Part shown: one piece after another, positions 9,357 through 17,909 of the stretch
Position numbering within the stretch: position 1 is the stretch's first letter
How the letters are laid out: each line of letters opens with the position of its first letter
Origin: Microlunatus sagamiharensis
Lineage (GTDB): Bacteria; Actinomycetota; Actinomycetes; Propionibacteriales; Propionibacteriaceae
DNA length: 64,000 bases
NCBI RefSeq assembly: GCF_900105785.1
Contig: NZ_LT629799.1
Location: forward strand, 2,046,001 to 2,110,000
Reading direction: 5' to 3'
Notes under the pieces: generated by a model
Database searches by the model: none
What the model was told of the DNA's origin: nothing
Seen by the model: only the letters and a program-made list of their open reading frames with translations
Translations under genes and position numbers: made by a program

Positions 9357-10375
9357 GACGGGTCCCCTGCTTCCTGCGACGGTGCGGTCGACGAGCGGAC
9401 GACGAGGGTGGGTTCGACGACGACGGCCTGGGCCGGGCGGCCGGGCTCGCGGAGCCGGGCCAGCAGCAGCTCGGCGGCGTGCCGGCCACGGTCGGCCGCG
9501 CCGAGGTCGACGCTGGTGAGCGTCGGCAGCAGCTGGGCGGCGAGCGCGGAGTCGTCCATCCCCACCACGGCCAGGTCGGTGCCGATCCGCAGCCCCCGCT
9601 CCGCCGCGGCGTGGTAGACGCCGGCGGCGATGAGGTCGTTGGCGGCCACGACCGCGTCCAGCGGCGCGCCGCCCGCGCCGGGCCGGTCGAGCAGCTCGCG
9701 AGCGGCGTCGAGGCCGGCGGCGAAGGTGAAGTCGGCGGCCACGACGCGGTGCTCGTCCATCCCCGAGCGACGGCAGGCGTCGGTGAAGGCCTCTCCGCGC
9801 ACGCGCCCCGGCGTGGTGTCCTCGGGCCCGTTGACGAACCCGATGCGTTCCCGACCGGTCACGAGCAGGTGCTCCACGGCGAGCGCGACCCCGGCGGCCG
9901 AGTTGGCGCGGACGTTGTCGAAGCCCCCGGGGTGCGGCAGCAGCCCGACCACGACGACCGGGACCCGCAGCTGGGCCAGCTCGGCGAGCAGCTCGTCGTC
10001 GACCCGCAGCGGGCTGATCACCAGTCCGTCCACGTAGCCGCTCGCCAGGCTGCGGAGCAGGGCCACCTCGGTCTCGACCGTGGACCCGACCGAGGAGATC
10101 AGCACGCGGTAGCCGGCCGTGCCCACGGTGGCCTCCACCGCGCGCATCATCTCGACGTAGACGTGGTTGCCGACGTCGGCCACCCCGAAGGCGAGCTGCC
10201 CGGTCGAGCCACGCTTGAGGCCCCGGGCGCGGGCGTCCGGCACGTACGCCAGCTCGCGCGCGGCCCGCTCGACGAGCTCGACGGTCCGCGGGCTGGCGGA
10301 CTCCCCGTTCAGCGCGCGCGACGCCGACGCGATCGAGACGCCGGCGCGGCGCGCGACCTCCATCAACGTCGTCAT
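9353..10375 (-). CDS. LacI-family transcriptional regulator of the ADP-ribosylglycohydrolase/ABC operon
   Basis: 340 aa. The N-terminal helix-turn-helix is MEVARRAGVSIASASRALNG, followed by the hinge ARELAYVPDARARGLKRG and a periplasmic-binding-protein-like effector domain (GQLAFGVADVGNHVYVEMM to the end). It most likely represses its own operon in the absence of the imported ligand or a derivative. ATG at 10375 is used; an in-frame ATG at 10363 is an alternative that would start right at the HTH. It is the first gene of a minus-strand operon reaching the left window edge, and a perfect LacI-type palindrome lies 18-33 nt upstream. Confidence 0.93.
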   Translation of the reverse strand: MTTLMEVARRAGVSIASASRALNGESASPRTVELVERAARELAYVPDARARGLKRGSTGQLAFGVADVGNHVYVEMMRAVEATVGTAGYRVLISSVGSTVETEVALLRSLASGYVDGLVISPLRVDDELLAELAQLRVPVVVVGLLPHPGGFDNVRANSAAGVALAVEHLLVTGRERIGFVNGPEDTTPGRVRGEAFTDACRRSGMDEHRVVAADFTFAAGLDAARELLDRPGAGGAPLDAVVAANDLIAAGVYHAAAERGLRIGTDLAVVGMDDSALAAQLLPTLTSVDLGAADRGRHAAELLLARLREPGRPAQAVVVEPTLVVRSSTAPSQEAGDPS

Positions 10376-10392
10376 CGTGCGGTCCCCCGACT

Positions 10393-10408
10393 TTGTAAAC
10401 GTTTACAA
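10393..10408. promoter_or_regulatory. LacI-family operator, perfect 16-bp palindrome
   Basis: TTGTAAACGTTTACAA is a perfect inverted repeat centred on CG, the standard architecture of LacI-family operators (central CpG bound by the hinge helices). It lies 18-33 nt upstream of the lacI-type start codon and is one of very few AT-rich spots in this region. It should be bound by the adjacent regulator and control the whole nine-gene operon, including autoregulation. Confidence 0.85.
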
Positions 10409-10474
10409 CAACAGGCGACCACTCAACCTGCCGGACGGACGGATGTCAAGGAGGCCGGTCGGAGGGGGCCGCGG

Positions 10475-11704
10475 TCAGCCCCGGCGCACGGCCGCGTCGA
10501 GGGCCTCGGCGAGGTCTCCGCGCGGGAGCACCTCGACCGCGGAGAGGCCCTGCCAGGCGGCCATCGAGGCCAGCTCGGCCGCGAGCTCCTCGGCCACCTC
10601 GACGCTCTCCCGGCCGTGCAGGGCCGGGTCCTCCGCCCAGGCGGACACGACGCGCAGGACCCCGCGCGCCCGGTCGGCCTTGAGGTCGACGCGGGCCACG
10701 AACCGGTCCCCGAGCAGGAACGGGTAGACGTAGTAGCCGTACGCGCGCCTGGGCTCGGGCACGTAGATCTCGATGCGGTAGGCGAAGTCGAAGAGCGCCT
10801 CGAGCCGTGCCCGCTCGAAGACGAGCGAGTCGAAGGGGCTCAGCAGCGCGCGGGCCTCCAGCCGCCGCGGGAGGCGCGCCTCGTGCCACAGGTACCAGGA
10901 CCCCTTCGCCACGCCGACCTGGACGGGCACCAGCTCGCCGGAGGAGACGAGCTCGGCCACGGCCTGCTGGGTCGCGGCCGGACGGGTCCGGAAGTAGTCG
11001 CGCAGGGCGGGTTCGGTGGCCACGCCGAGCGCGGCCGCGGCCCGCCGGACGAGGCCGCGGACCGACTCCTCCACCGTCGGCGTCGGCTGCGCCAGGACGT
11101 GGGCGGGCAGCACCCGCTCGGGCAGGTCGTAGACGCGCTCGAACTGCGCGTTGCGGCGGGCGGAGGTCACCTCGCCGACGTAGAAGAGCCACTCGAGCAC
11201 GGTCTTGGCCGCCGACCAGTTCCAGCCCCAGTGGCTGCGGTCGCGGTCACCCTGCTGCTCGGCCTCGAGCTGCCGGGCGCTCACCGGGCCGCGATCGGCG
11301 ACCTCGCGGCGCACGTGCTCGACCAGCGCCGGGTTCTCCCGGGCGACCCGGTCGACCCCGCCCCACGAGTGCGCACCCTCGTTCATCCGGAAGCGCAGCA
11401 GCGGCTGCAGCTCGACGTCGAGCAGGCTCGCCGCGTGCCCCCAGTACTCGAACATCTGGCGGGGCGCGGCGAACGCGGCGCGCTCCAGCAGCGCCGGGTC
11501 GTACGGCCCGAGGCGCGAGTACGCGGGGACGAAGTGCGCGCGGGTCACGACGTTGATCGAGTCGATCTGGAACTGCCCGAGCCGCCTCGCCAGCCCAGCC
11601 ACGTCGCGCAGCCCCACGGGCCGCTCGAGCGGGCGTCGCCCGAAGCCCTGCGCGGCCAGGACGACCCGGCGGGCGAGGGCGGGGCTCAGACGTTCCGGCG
11701 GCAC
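10475..11704 (-). CDS. Winged-helix crosslink-repair DNA glycosylase, YcaQ/AlkX-like (HTH_42)
   Basis: 409 aa, the usual size for the YcaQ/DUF1006 family. Recognisable segments are LGQFQIDSINVVTRAHFVPAYSRLGPYD (given here only as a region, about residues 31-58), FEYWGHAASLL, SHWGWNWSAAKTVLEWLFYVGEV and SPFDSLVFERARLEALFDF. The QIDSINVV region is near the catalytic QxQ/QxD-type motif of these interstrand-crosslink glycosylases. The GTG at 11704 is chosen because a TAGCCT -10 element ends 7 nt before it, the spacing of an actinobacterial leaderless transcript. It stands alone between the LacI operon and hpf. Role in interstrand-crosslink repair is by family. Confidence 0.82.
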   Translation of the reverse strand: MPPERLSPALARRVVLAAQGFGRRPLERPVGLRDVAGLARRLGQFQIDSINVVTRAHFVPAYSRLGPYDPALLERAAFAAPRQMFEYWGHAASLLDVELQPLLRFRMNEGAHSWGGVDRVARENPALVEHVRREVADRGPVSARQLEAEQQGDRDRSHWGWNWSAAKTVLEWLFYVGEVTSARRNAQFERVYDLPERVLPAHVLAQPTPTVEESVRGLVRRAAAALGVATEPALRDYFRTRPAATQQAVAELVSSGELVPVQVGVAKGSWYLWHEARLPRRLEARALLSPFDSLVFERARLEALFDFAYRIEIYVPEPRRAYGYYVYPFLLGDRFVARVDLKADRARGVLRVVSAWAEDPALHGRESVEVAEELAAELASMAAWQGLSAVEVLPRGDLAEALDAAVRRG

Positions 11705-11744
11705 CCGCGTGAGGCTAGTGGTCGGCTCCGATAGCCGGGCGAGG

Positions 11745-11779
11745 GCGCGTCCCGGCCGGGTGACCCGGCCGGGACGCGC
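11745..11779 (-). terminator. Strong rho-independent-type hairpin after hpf
   Basis: A perfect 16-bp inverted repeat (GCGCGTCCCGGCCGGG / CCCGGCCGGGACGCGC) with a TGA loop begins 6 nt past the hpf stop. There is no T-run, as is common in high-GC actinobacteria. It separates hpf from the leaderless glycosylase gene downstream. Confidence 0.75.
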
Positions 11780-11784
11780 GACGC

Positions 11785-12426
11785 TCAGCCGGCGTGCGCG
11801 ACGGCCTCGGACGTCTCGAGGCGGATCACGCCGTAGTCGTAGCCGTGGCGGCGGTAGACGACGCTCGGGCGGTGCTCGTGGTCGGCGTCGACGTAGAGGA
11901 AGAAGTCGTGCCCCACCAGCTCCATGGCGAGCAACGCCTGGTCGAGCGTCATCGGCTCGGCGGCGTGCTGCTTCTCCCGCACGACGAGGGGCCCGTCGCC
12001 CTGGACCTGCATGCCGGCGACGACGCGGGTGTCGCTCTCGTCCTCGGGGCCGTCCTGGTCGGGCCCCGACCCGAGGTCGGGCGGCGTGGCCACGCGGAGC
12101 GAGGCGGGGGCGTGCTGGCCGCGGTGGACCTTCTTGCGGTCGGCGGCCTTGCGCAGCTGGGCCATCACGCGGTCCAGCGCCATGTCCAGCGCGGCGGTCT
12201 TGTCGGTGCTGGCCGCCTCGGCCCGGACGACCGGGCCCTTGCTCCTCAGGGTGATCTCGACGCAGTGCGCCTGGTCGTGCTGCCGCTTGTTCCGTTCCTC
12301 GGTGACCTCGACCTCGACCCGGATGACCCGGTCGTCGAGCTTCTCGAGCCGGGCGAGCTTTTCCTCGACCAGCGCGCGGAACTCGTCCGCCACCGTGCAG
12401 TGCCGGCTCTTCACGACAACATCCAT
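11785..12426 (-). CDS. hpf: Ribosome hibernation-promoting factor, long form (HPF/S30AE family)
   Basis: 213 aa. Residues about 1-105 are the S30AE fold (MDVVVKSRHCTVADEFRALV, VEEKLARLEKLD, CVEITLRSKGPVVRAEAAS). After a charged linker comes the short C-terminal dimerisation domain (about 150-205: EPMTLDQALLAMELVGHDFF, YRRHGYDYGVIRL). Long-form HPFs dimerise 70S ribosomes into inactive 100S particles in starvation or hypoxia; the mycobacterial/streptomycete homologues are dormancy-regulated. The ATG has AGGAGAGGCGAAG just upstream as ribosome site. It sits downstream of comF and is followed by a strong hairpin, so it is probably an independent unit with its own promoter in the 170-nt gap upstream. 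Confidence 0.95.
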   Translation of the reverse strand: MDVVVKSRHCTVADEFRALVEEKLARLEKLDDRVIRVEVEVTEERNKRQHDQAHCVEITLRSKGPVVRAEAASTDKTAALDMALDRVMAQLRKAADRKKVHRGQHAPASLRVATPPDLGSGPDQDGPEDESDTRVVAGMQVQGDGPLVVREKQHAAEPMTLDQALLAMELVGHDFFLYVDADHEHRPSVVYRRHGYDYGVIRLETSEAVAHAG

Positions 12427-12542
12427 CAGACTTCGCCTCTCCTCGGGGACACGGACTGGCGGTGGCTGGGCTGGCCCGTCGCCGCGGGCTCGGTCCGGCC
12501 ACGGTGCCGGGCAGCACGAAGCCCCCGCATCCAGGAGCACGG

Positions 12543-12560
12543 ACCGACCTGGCGGTCGGT
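12543..12560 (-). terminator. Hairpin downstream of comF
   Basis: ACCGACC-TGGC-GGTCGGT forms a perfect 7-bp stem with a 4-nt loop about 40 nt past the comF-like stop and about 115 nt before hpf. It plausibly ends the mtrA-to-comF transcript. No other clear element was recognised in the 12427-12599 gap. Confidence 0.4.
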
Positions 12561-12599
12561 TCCGGTGCCGTTCTGGAGCAGGGGCGCCATGAACAGACG

Positions 12600-13385
12600 T
12601 TAGACCCATCCGGAGACCGCCCAGGAGGTGGGGGCGTCCGGACCGCTCGCCCGGTGGCGCCGCACGGTCGCGGCCACGGTGGCCGCCCCGAGCACCTCGA
12701 CCCCGCCCGCCTCCAGCGCGCGGACGGCCTCGACCAGGCTCGCGCCGCTGGTCACGACGTCGTCGACGACCACCACGACGCCCCGTCCGGCGGCCGGACC
12801 ACGACGGTCCGGGTGCGACCACCAGCGGCGCCGCAGTCGGAACGCACCGGCGAGGTTCGCGTGCCTCTCGAGCGCCCCGAGGCCGCTCTGGTCGGCCACC
12901 CGGCGCGCCGGCACCAGCAGCGGCGCCGCCCGTGCCCGCGGGAGCCGACGGGCCGCCGCCCGGGCCAGTGCGAGCCCAGCGTCGAAGCCGCGCGCCCGGA
13001 CCGCGCTCCGCGCCGACGGGACCGGCACCAGGTGGACGGGCGCGGCGTCGCCTCCCCCGCCGTCGAGCAGCCCGCTCTCGTCGAGCAGCCCCAGCACGGC
13101 GAGGGCGAGCGCCTCCCCGAGCAGCGTGGTCAGCCCGAGCGCCGAGCGCTCCTTGTGCGCGCTCACCAGGTTGCGGGCGAGCCGGCCGTACGGTCCCGCC
13201 GACCAGGTGCGCGGGAAGCCGTCCGGGCAGGGGTCGGGCGCCCGCGGGGCCGGTCGCAGGGCCGCCAGGTCGGCGCGGCAGCCGTCGCACAGGGTCCAGG
13301 CCGGACGGCCGCAGCCGTGGCAGCGCGCGCCGAGGAGGAGGTCGCCGGCGGCGTCGCGCCAGCCGGCGGCGGTCGGGTGGGTCAC
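12600..13385 (-). CDS. ComF-family phosphoribosyltransferase-like protein
   Basis: 261 aa. The N-terminal double CxxC zinc motif is CHGCGRPAWTLCDGC. The C-terminal phosphoribosyltransferase domain has the PRPP loop GVVVVVDDVVTSGASL and the preceding ARRVADQSGLGALERHANL. ComF proteins are linked to DNA uptake/processing during transformation, and many actinobacterial homologues sit next to lpqB, as here. GTG at 13385 is preferred over upstream in-frame starts because it leaves a short N-terminus before the zinc motif, as in homologues. It lies 130 nt downstream of lpqB on the same strand, within the mtrA-mtrB-lpqB neighbourhood. Confidence 0.85.
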   Translation of the reverse strand: MTHPTAAGWRDAAGDLLLGARCHGCGRPAWTLCDGCRADLAALRPAPRAPDPCPDGFPRTWSAGPYGRLARNLVSAHKERSALGLTTLLGEALALAVLGLLDESGLLDGGGGDAAPVHLVPVPSARSAVRARGFDAGLALARAAARRLPRARAAPLLVPARRVADQSGLGALERHANLAGAFRLRRRWWSHPDRRGPAAGRGVVVVVDDVVTSGASLVEAVRALEAGGVEVLGAATVAATVRRHRASGPDAPTSWAVSGWV

Positions 13386-13517
13386 ACGAGGAGCATCGGG
13401 ACGCGGACCCGCGACAGGCCGGTCCCCGCCCGCCCTGTGGACGGCGCGCAGCCCCGCCGGGCCCGCCCTGTGGACGTCCGGCACGGCCTCGTCCTCAGCA
13501 GGGCTGCTCAGCGGGCG

Positions 13518-15293
13518 TCAGCCCGGGTAGGCGACCGCGTCCACGTCCTTGACGAACGGCACCCACGTGGTCCCCTGGTCGCGCCAGGTCTGCCCGTTCT
13601 GGCTGCGGACGATCGCCGACTGCGTCCGCAGCAGCACGGCGACCTCGACCGGGTTCCAGGCCAGGGCCTCCCCCTGCCCGACGACCGACGAGGCGTCCTC
13701 GCTGACCGCGTACGGCCCCGCGGTGTCCTTGGCCGTCGCCGCGCCCAGGACCATCACGTGGGTGGCGTCGAGCCAGGCCAGGTCCTTGAGCTGGGTCAGC
13801 TGCGGGCTGTCGGACTGGCGGGTGTCGAGCTCGCGCACCCCCTTGACCTCCACCCCGTCGCCGCGGTCGACGTGGCCGACGAGCAGCCGCTGGCCGCCCC
13901 GGACCCGCTCGATGAAGGCCACCCGTACGCCGTCGGGCGAGAAGCTGAACGCGGTGATGTCGCGGCCGTCGAGGTCGGGGGCGAGCACCGGCTTGGCGCC
14001 GTCGGCGATGCGCCACAGCTGCTGGCGCCCGCCCTGGCGCCCCAGCGCCCACAGCTCGCCGAACCGCGTGAACTGCGGACGGCTCAGGTCGGTGACGCCG
14101 GACAGCACCGTGCGGGCCTTGGTGCCGGCCCCGGCCGTCGTCGCCTCCACGAGCCGCGTCCGCCCGTCGGTGACCGCGGCCAGGTCGGTGTCGGTGACCG
14201 ACACCGCCAGCGAGGAGATCGAGGTGCTGCCGAGGTCGCCGCTGAAGGGACGCAGCTCGCCGGTGGAGCCGTCGGCCAGGGCGACCTTGCCGGCCTGGAC
14301 GACGTAGAGCTGGTTGCCCGCGTTGGGGCTCACCGGGTCGAGCTGGCTGGAGATCGCCGTCGTCGGCACCACGAGCGTCGTCGGGTCGCTCTCCGGCACC
14401 CGGAACCCCTGCTGGTTGACCGTGATGAGCACGCCGCGCACGGCCAGGGCGTCCTTGAGCGTGTAGACGATCTGCGCCGCGAGCAGCGAGCGCTGCGCGT
14501 CGGGCAGGGAGAGCACCGCGTCGCTGAGCGCGACGGAGGCGACGCCGTCGGTGATGGTCACCGAGTCGACGCTGAGCGTGGTGCCCGGCGGGATCGCGGT
14601 CGTCACCGCGGGCGCCAGCCAGGAGGTGGGCCCGGTCAGCAGCGCCTTGACCAGGGCCGACGCCACGCGACCGGGGTTGCGGAACTGGGGCAGCCAGATC
14701 GGGTCCGGCACCAGGACCGGGCTCTGCACCGCGCCCGGCTGGTCGCTCGGACGCCCGTTGGCGAGGAAGTAGAGGTCGTAGGTGGCGTAGCTGCGGTCGA
14801 AGGCGTAGTCGGCGACGAGCAGCCCCGCCGGCGGGGTGGCGATGCGCCACTCCCCGTCCTGGCGGGAGACGGTGAAGGTCTGCGCGAAGTCCCCGCCGCG
14901 CGCCTGGTACGAGCGGTCCGCGGCCAGGGTGCCGAGCGTGCGGCCGCTGAGGCTGACCTGGTCGTCCTTGACGCTCACCGCGTCGAGGTCGTAGACCGTG
15001 GCGCCCGTCTCCGGCTTCCAGTCCTGCGCCGCCTCGCGGGTGAGGTACTGCTTGGCGACGGAGTAGCCCGACTGGTAGTAGGCGTTCGCGCGCAGGAAGC
15101 CCTCCACGACCTGGCGCGGGTCGTCGCCCGGCGAGGGCGGCGAGACCTCGACGTTCACGCAGTTCTGGCAGGCCTGCTCCTGGCCCTGCACCCGCTCGAC
15201 CCGGCCCGAGGTCGGCACGCCGACGCAGCCGGCGAGCAGCAGCGTCAAGGCCACGACCAGCCCGGTCAGCCCGGTCCGGCCCGTGCGCCTCAC
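13518..15293 (-). CDS. lpqB: Lipoprotein LpqB, accessory to the MtrAB two-component system
   Basis: 591 aa. Signal peptide and lipobox are TGLVVALTLLLAGC, with Cys about residue 23. A GerMN domain follows (RQVVEGFLRANAYYQSGYSV), then a C-terminal beta-propeller-like region (GRDITAFSFSPDGVRVAFI, LKDLAWLDATHVMVL). In actinobacteria LpqB is on the outer face of the membrane and modulates the MtrB sensor kinase. GTG 15293 overlaps the mtrB stop as GTGA, the standard mtrB-lpqB coupling. Length and gene order match the family. Confidence 0.94.
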   Translation of the reverse strand: MRRTGRTGLTGLVVALTLLLAGCVGVPTSGRVERVQGQEQACQNCVNVEVSPPSPGDDPRQVVEGFLRANAYYQSGYSVAKQYLTREAAQDWKPETGATVYDLDAVSVKDDQVSLSGRTLGTLAADRSYQARGGDFAQTFTVSRQDGEWRIATPPAGLLVADYAFDRSYATYDLYFLANGRPSDQPGAVQSPVLVPDPIWLPQFRNPGRVASALVKALLTGPTSWLAPAVTTAIPPGTTLSVDSVTITDGVASVALSDAVLSLPDAQRSLLAAQIVYTLKDALAVRGVLITVNQQGFRVPESDPTTLVVPTTAISSQLDPVSPNAGNQLYVVQAGKVALADGSTGELRPFSGDLGSTSISSLAVSVTDTDLAAVTDGRTRLVEATTAGAGTKARTVLSGVTDLSRPQFTRFGELWALGRQGGRQQLWRIADGAKPVLAPDLDGRDITAFSFSPDGVRVAFIERVRGGQRLLVGHVDRGDGVEVKGVRELDTRQSDSPQLTQLKDLAWLDATHVMVLGAATAKDTAGPYAVSEDASSVVGQGEALAWNPVEVAVLLRTQSAIVRSQNGQTWRDQGTTWVPFVKDVDAVAYPG

Positions 15294-17077
15294 GACGGCC
15301 CCCGTCCGGGCTGCCAGCCGGTCCCGGCGAGCGCGCCGACCGAGCTCGGGCCGTCCACGGGGACCTGGTCCTCGACCGGCTCCTCGTCCTCGAGGACGGG
15401 CACCGGGACGAGGGGCAGGTCGCGCGGCGCCATGGGCAGCGGCGACGTCTGCAGCACCCCGCCGGCCTGGCGCGGCACCGTCAACCGGAACTGCGCCCCC
15501 AGGCCCGGGCGCCCCCACGCGGTCAGCCAGCCGCCGTGCAGGTTGGCGTCCTCCATGGAGATGGCCAGGCCCAGGCCGGTGCCGCCGACGGTGCGCGCCC
15601 GGGCCGGGTCGGCCCGCCAGAAGCGGAGGAAGACCTGCTTGGCCTGGCTGGCCTCGAAGCCGACGCCGTGGTCGCGGACGGCCACGGCGACCGCCTCCTC
15701 GTCGCCGGCCAGCAGCACGTCGACGGGGCGGCCCTCGCTGTGCTCGATGGCGTTCGTCATCAGGTTGCGCAGGATGCGCTCGATCCGGCGGACGTCCACC
15801 TCGGCGGTCGTGTCGCCCTCGGCGTGGATGCCGACGCGGACCGCGTACGCCCGCGCGAGCGGCTCCTGCGCGTCGACCACGCGCTCGACGATGCTGCGCA
15901 GGTCGGTCCCCACCGGCGTGAGCGTCGCCGCGCCGGCGTCGAAGCGGGAGATCTCGAGCAGGTCGTTGAGCAGCAGCTCGAAGCGGTCCAGCTCGGTCTG
16001 CAGCAGCTCCGCCGAGCGGGCGGCGATCGGGTCGAAGTCGTCGCGCGCGTCGTGCAGCACCTCCGCGGCCATCCGCACCGTCGTCAAGGGGGTGCGGAGC
16101 TCGTGGCTGACGTCGGAGACGAAGCGCTGCTGCACCTGCGACAGCTCCGACAGCGTGGTGATCTGCTTCTCCATCTCCGCGGCCATGTTGTTCATCGACG
16201 TGGCGAGCAGCGCGACGTCGTCCTGGCCGCGGACGCGCATGCGGTCGTGCAGGTTGCCCGAGGCGAGGTTCTCCGCCGCGCGGGCCGCCTCGCGGACCGG
16301 GGTGACGACCTGGCGCGCGACCAGGGCGGCGATGAGGGTCAGCATGAGCACCAGCACCGCACCCGTGCTGACCACGGCGGTCTGCAGCACCGCGAGGGTC
16401 GAGACCTCCTGGGTCAGCGGGAAGACGAGGTAGATGGCGTAGCGGCCGGTGCCGGGCAGCGTGAGCCCCGAGCCCGCGGCGAGGCCCGCCACCGGCGGGC
16501 GGCCGTCGTCGTAGAACACCTGGGTCGGGGTGATGAGCAGGTCGGAGGAGCCGGCGTCGACCTGCGCGCGCAAGGCGGTCGGGATGCTGTCCGACGTGGC
16601 GCTGCCGGCGGTGATCGTCTGGCCGCGCGCCAGGATGATCACCTGGTACTGCTCGCTGCCCCCGGAGCGGCCCGCGAAGCCGTACGCCAGGTCGTAGAGC
16701 AGCTTGTCGACGTTGACCTCCCCGGACAGGTCGGTCGCGTTGAGCTGGGCCTGGGCGGTGTTGACGGCCTGGCGGGCCTCGTTGGCCGCGCTCTCGCGCT
16801 TGCCGTTGAGCACGCCGCTCGTCGCCTGCTGCATGAGCAGCAGCCCGCCGAGCACGAGCACCACGACCGAGGCGAGGAAGACCGTCGAGGTCACGCGCAG
16901 CGGGAGGGAGCGCGACCACAGCCCCAGCGGGCTGCGCCACCAGCCCCCGCGGGCGACAGCGCGGAGGCGCCCGGCGAGCTGCGTCCCCGGACCGCCCTGG
17001 AGGGTATCGCCGACGGCACCGAGCCCGGCCGGCACCTCAGGCGCGGACGGGCTCGCCGGCCTTGTAACCGATGCCAC
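15290..17077 (-). CDS. mtrB: Sensor histidine kinase MtrB
   Basis: 595 aa from GTG 17077. An in-frame GTG at 17035, two bases after the mtrA stop, is an equally possible start giving 581 aa and avoiding a 41-nt overlap. Two membrane helices (TSTVFLASVVVLVLGGLLLM near the N-terminus and VVSTGAVLVLMLTLIAALVA) flank an extracytoplasmic sensor domain. HAMP, HisKA (SDVSHELRTPLTTVRMA, phospho-His) and HATPase_c boxes (LRNLMTNAIEH, DHGVGFEASQ, VGGTGLGLAIS) follow. It phosphorylates MtrA and controls cell-wall homeostasis and division genes. The C-terminal tail after the kinase is Pro/acid-rich and likely disordered. Confidence 0.95.
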   Translation of the reverse strand: MASVTRPASPSAPEVPAGLGAVGDTLQGGPGTQLAGRLRAVARGGWWRSPLGLWSRSLPLRVTSTVFLASVVVLVLGGLLLMQQATSGVLNGKRESAANEARQAVNTAQAQLNATDLSGEVNVDKLLYDLAYGFAGRSGGSEQYQVIILARGQTITAGSATSDSIPTALRAQVDAGSSDLLITPTQVFYDDGRPPVAGLAAGSGLTLPGTGRYAIYLVFPLTQEVSTLAVLQTAVVSTGAVLVLMLTLIAALVARQVVTPVREAARAAENLASGNLHDRMRVRGQDDVALLATSMNNMAAEMEKQITTLSELSQVQQRFVSDVSHELRTPLTTVRMAAEVLHDARDDFDPIAARSAELLQTELDRFELLLNDLLEISRFDAGAATLTPVGTDLRSIVERVVDAQEPLARAYAVRVGIHAEGDTTAEVDVRRIERILRNLMTNAIEHSEGRPVDVLLAGDEEAVAVAVRDHGVGFEASQAKQVFLRFWRADPARARTVGGTGLGLAISMEDANLHGGWLTAWGRPGLGAQFRLTVPRQAGGVLQTSPLPMAPRDLPLVPVPVLEDEEPVEDQVPVDGPSSVGALAGTGWQPGRGPS

Positions 17078-17798
17078 GGACCGTCACCACGATCTCGGGG
17101 TGCTCGGGGTCGCGCTCGATCTTGGAGCGCAGCCGCTGCACGTGCACGTTGACCAGCCGGGTGTCCGCGGCGTGCCGGTAGCCCCAGACCTGCTCGAGCA
17201 GGACCTCGCGGCTGAATACCTGCCACGGGCGGCGGGCCAGCGCCAGCAGCAGGTCGAACTCCAGCGGCGTCAGGGCGATCTGCGTCCCGTCGCGCTTGAC
17301 GGAGTGGCCGTCCACGCTGATCGTCAGGTCGCCGACGGGGAGGGTGTCGGCCTCGCCCTCCTCCACCGCGGTCGGCAGGCGGCGCAGCCGGGTGCGGATG
17401 CGGGCGACGAGCTCCTTGGCCTTGAAGGGCTTGGAGACGTAGTCGTCCGCGCCGGCCTCGAGCCCGGCGACGACGTCGACGGTGTCGGTCTTGGCCGTGA
17501 GCATGACGATCGGGACGCCGGACTCGGCGCGGATGTCGCGGCAGACGTCGACCCCCTCACGCCCGGGGAGCATCACGTCGAGGAGCACGAGGTCGGGGTG
17601 GTTCTCCCGGAACGACGCGAGCGCCTTGTCCCCGTACGCGCACCAGAACGGCTCGAAGCCCTCGTTGCGCAGCACGATCGACAGCATCTCGGCCAGCGCG
17701 GCGTCGTCGTCGACCACCAGCACCCGTGGGCGCGCGGACCCCGGCTCGTTCTGGTCGGTCGAACCTGCGGTCGAGCCGCCTGCCACGCCCTCGAACAC
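17037..17798 (-). CDS. mtrA: Response regulator MtrA
   Basis: 253 aa OmpR/PhoB-family regulator. The receiver domain shows VLVVDDDAALAEML, phospho-acceptor Asp in LVLLDVMLPG, Thr in IVMLTAKTDT and Lys in YVSKPFKAKEL. The winged-helix output domain ends VNVHVQRLRSKIERDPEHP and IVVTVRGIGYK, characteristic of MtrA. The GTG start has AAAGGG 8 nt upstream. An N-terminal extension of about 22 residues (GGSTAGSTDQNEPGS) precedes the receiver and is longer than in mycobacterial MtrA. First gene of the mtrA-mtrB-lpqB operon. A TAGGAT at 17877-17872 is a possible -10 element. Confidence 0.96.
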   Translation of the reverse strand: MFEGVAGGSTAGSTDQNEPGSARPRVLVVDDDAALAEMLSIVLRNEGFEPFWCAYGDKALASFRENHPDLVLLDVMLPGREGVDVCRDIRAESGVPIVMLTAKTDTVDVVAGLEAGADDYVSKPFKAKELVARIRTRLRRLPTAVEEGEADTLPVGDLTISVDGHSVKRDGTQIALTPLEFDLLLALARRPWQVFSREVLLEQVWGYRHAADTRLVNVHVQRLRSKIERDPEHPEIVVTVRGIGYKAGEPVRA

Positions 17799-17909
17799 TC
17801 ACAGCCCTTTCTGAGCGTCACCAGCCCGGCCCAGCTTGGGCGCCCCGTCGCGCCCGGCCGGCTGCGCGCTCATCCTACGTGCGGCGCCTCGCGCCAGGCC
17901 CGTCGACGC

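Noticed and set aside
12462-16433. Very long open frame on the plus strand (over 1300 codons) opposite mtrB/lpqB/comF
   Set aside because: It is antisense to well-identified genes, has no ribosome site or family motif, and has the Arg/Gly/Val-rich composition of out-of-phase frames in high-GC DNA.
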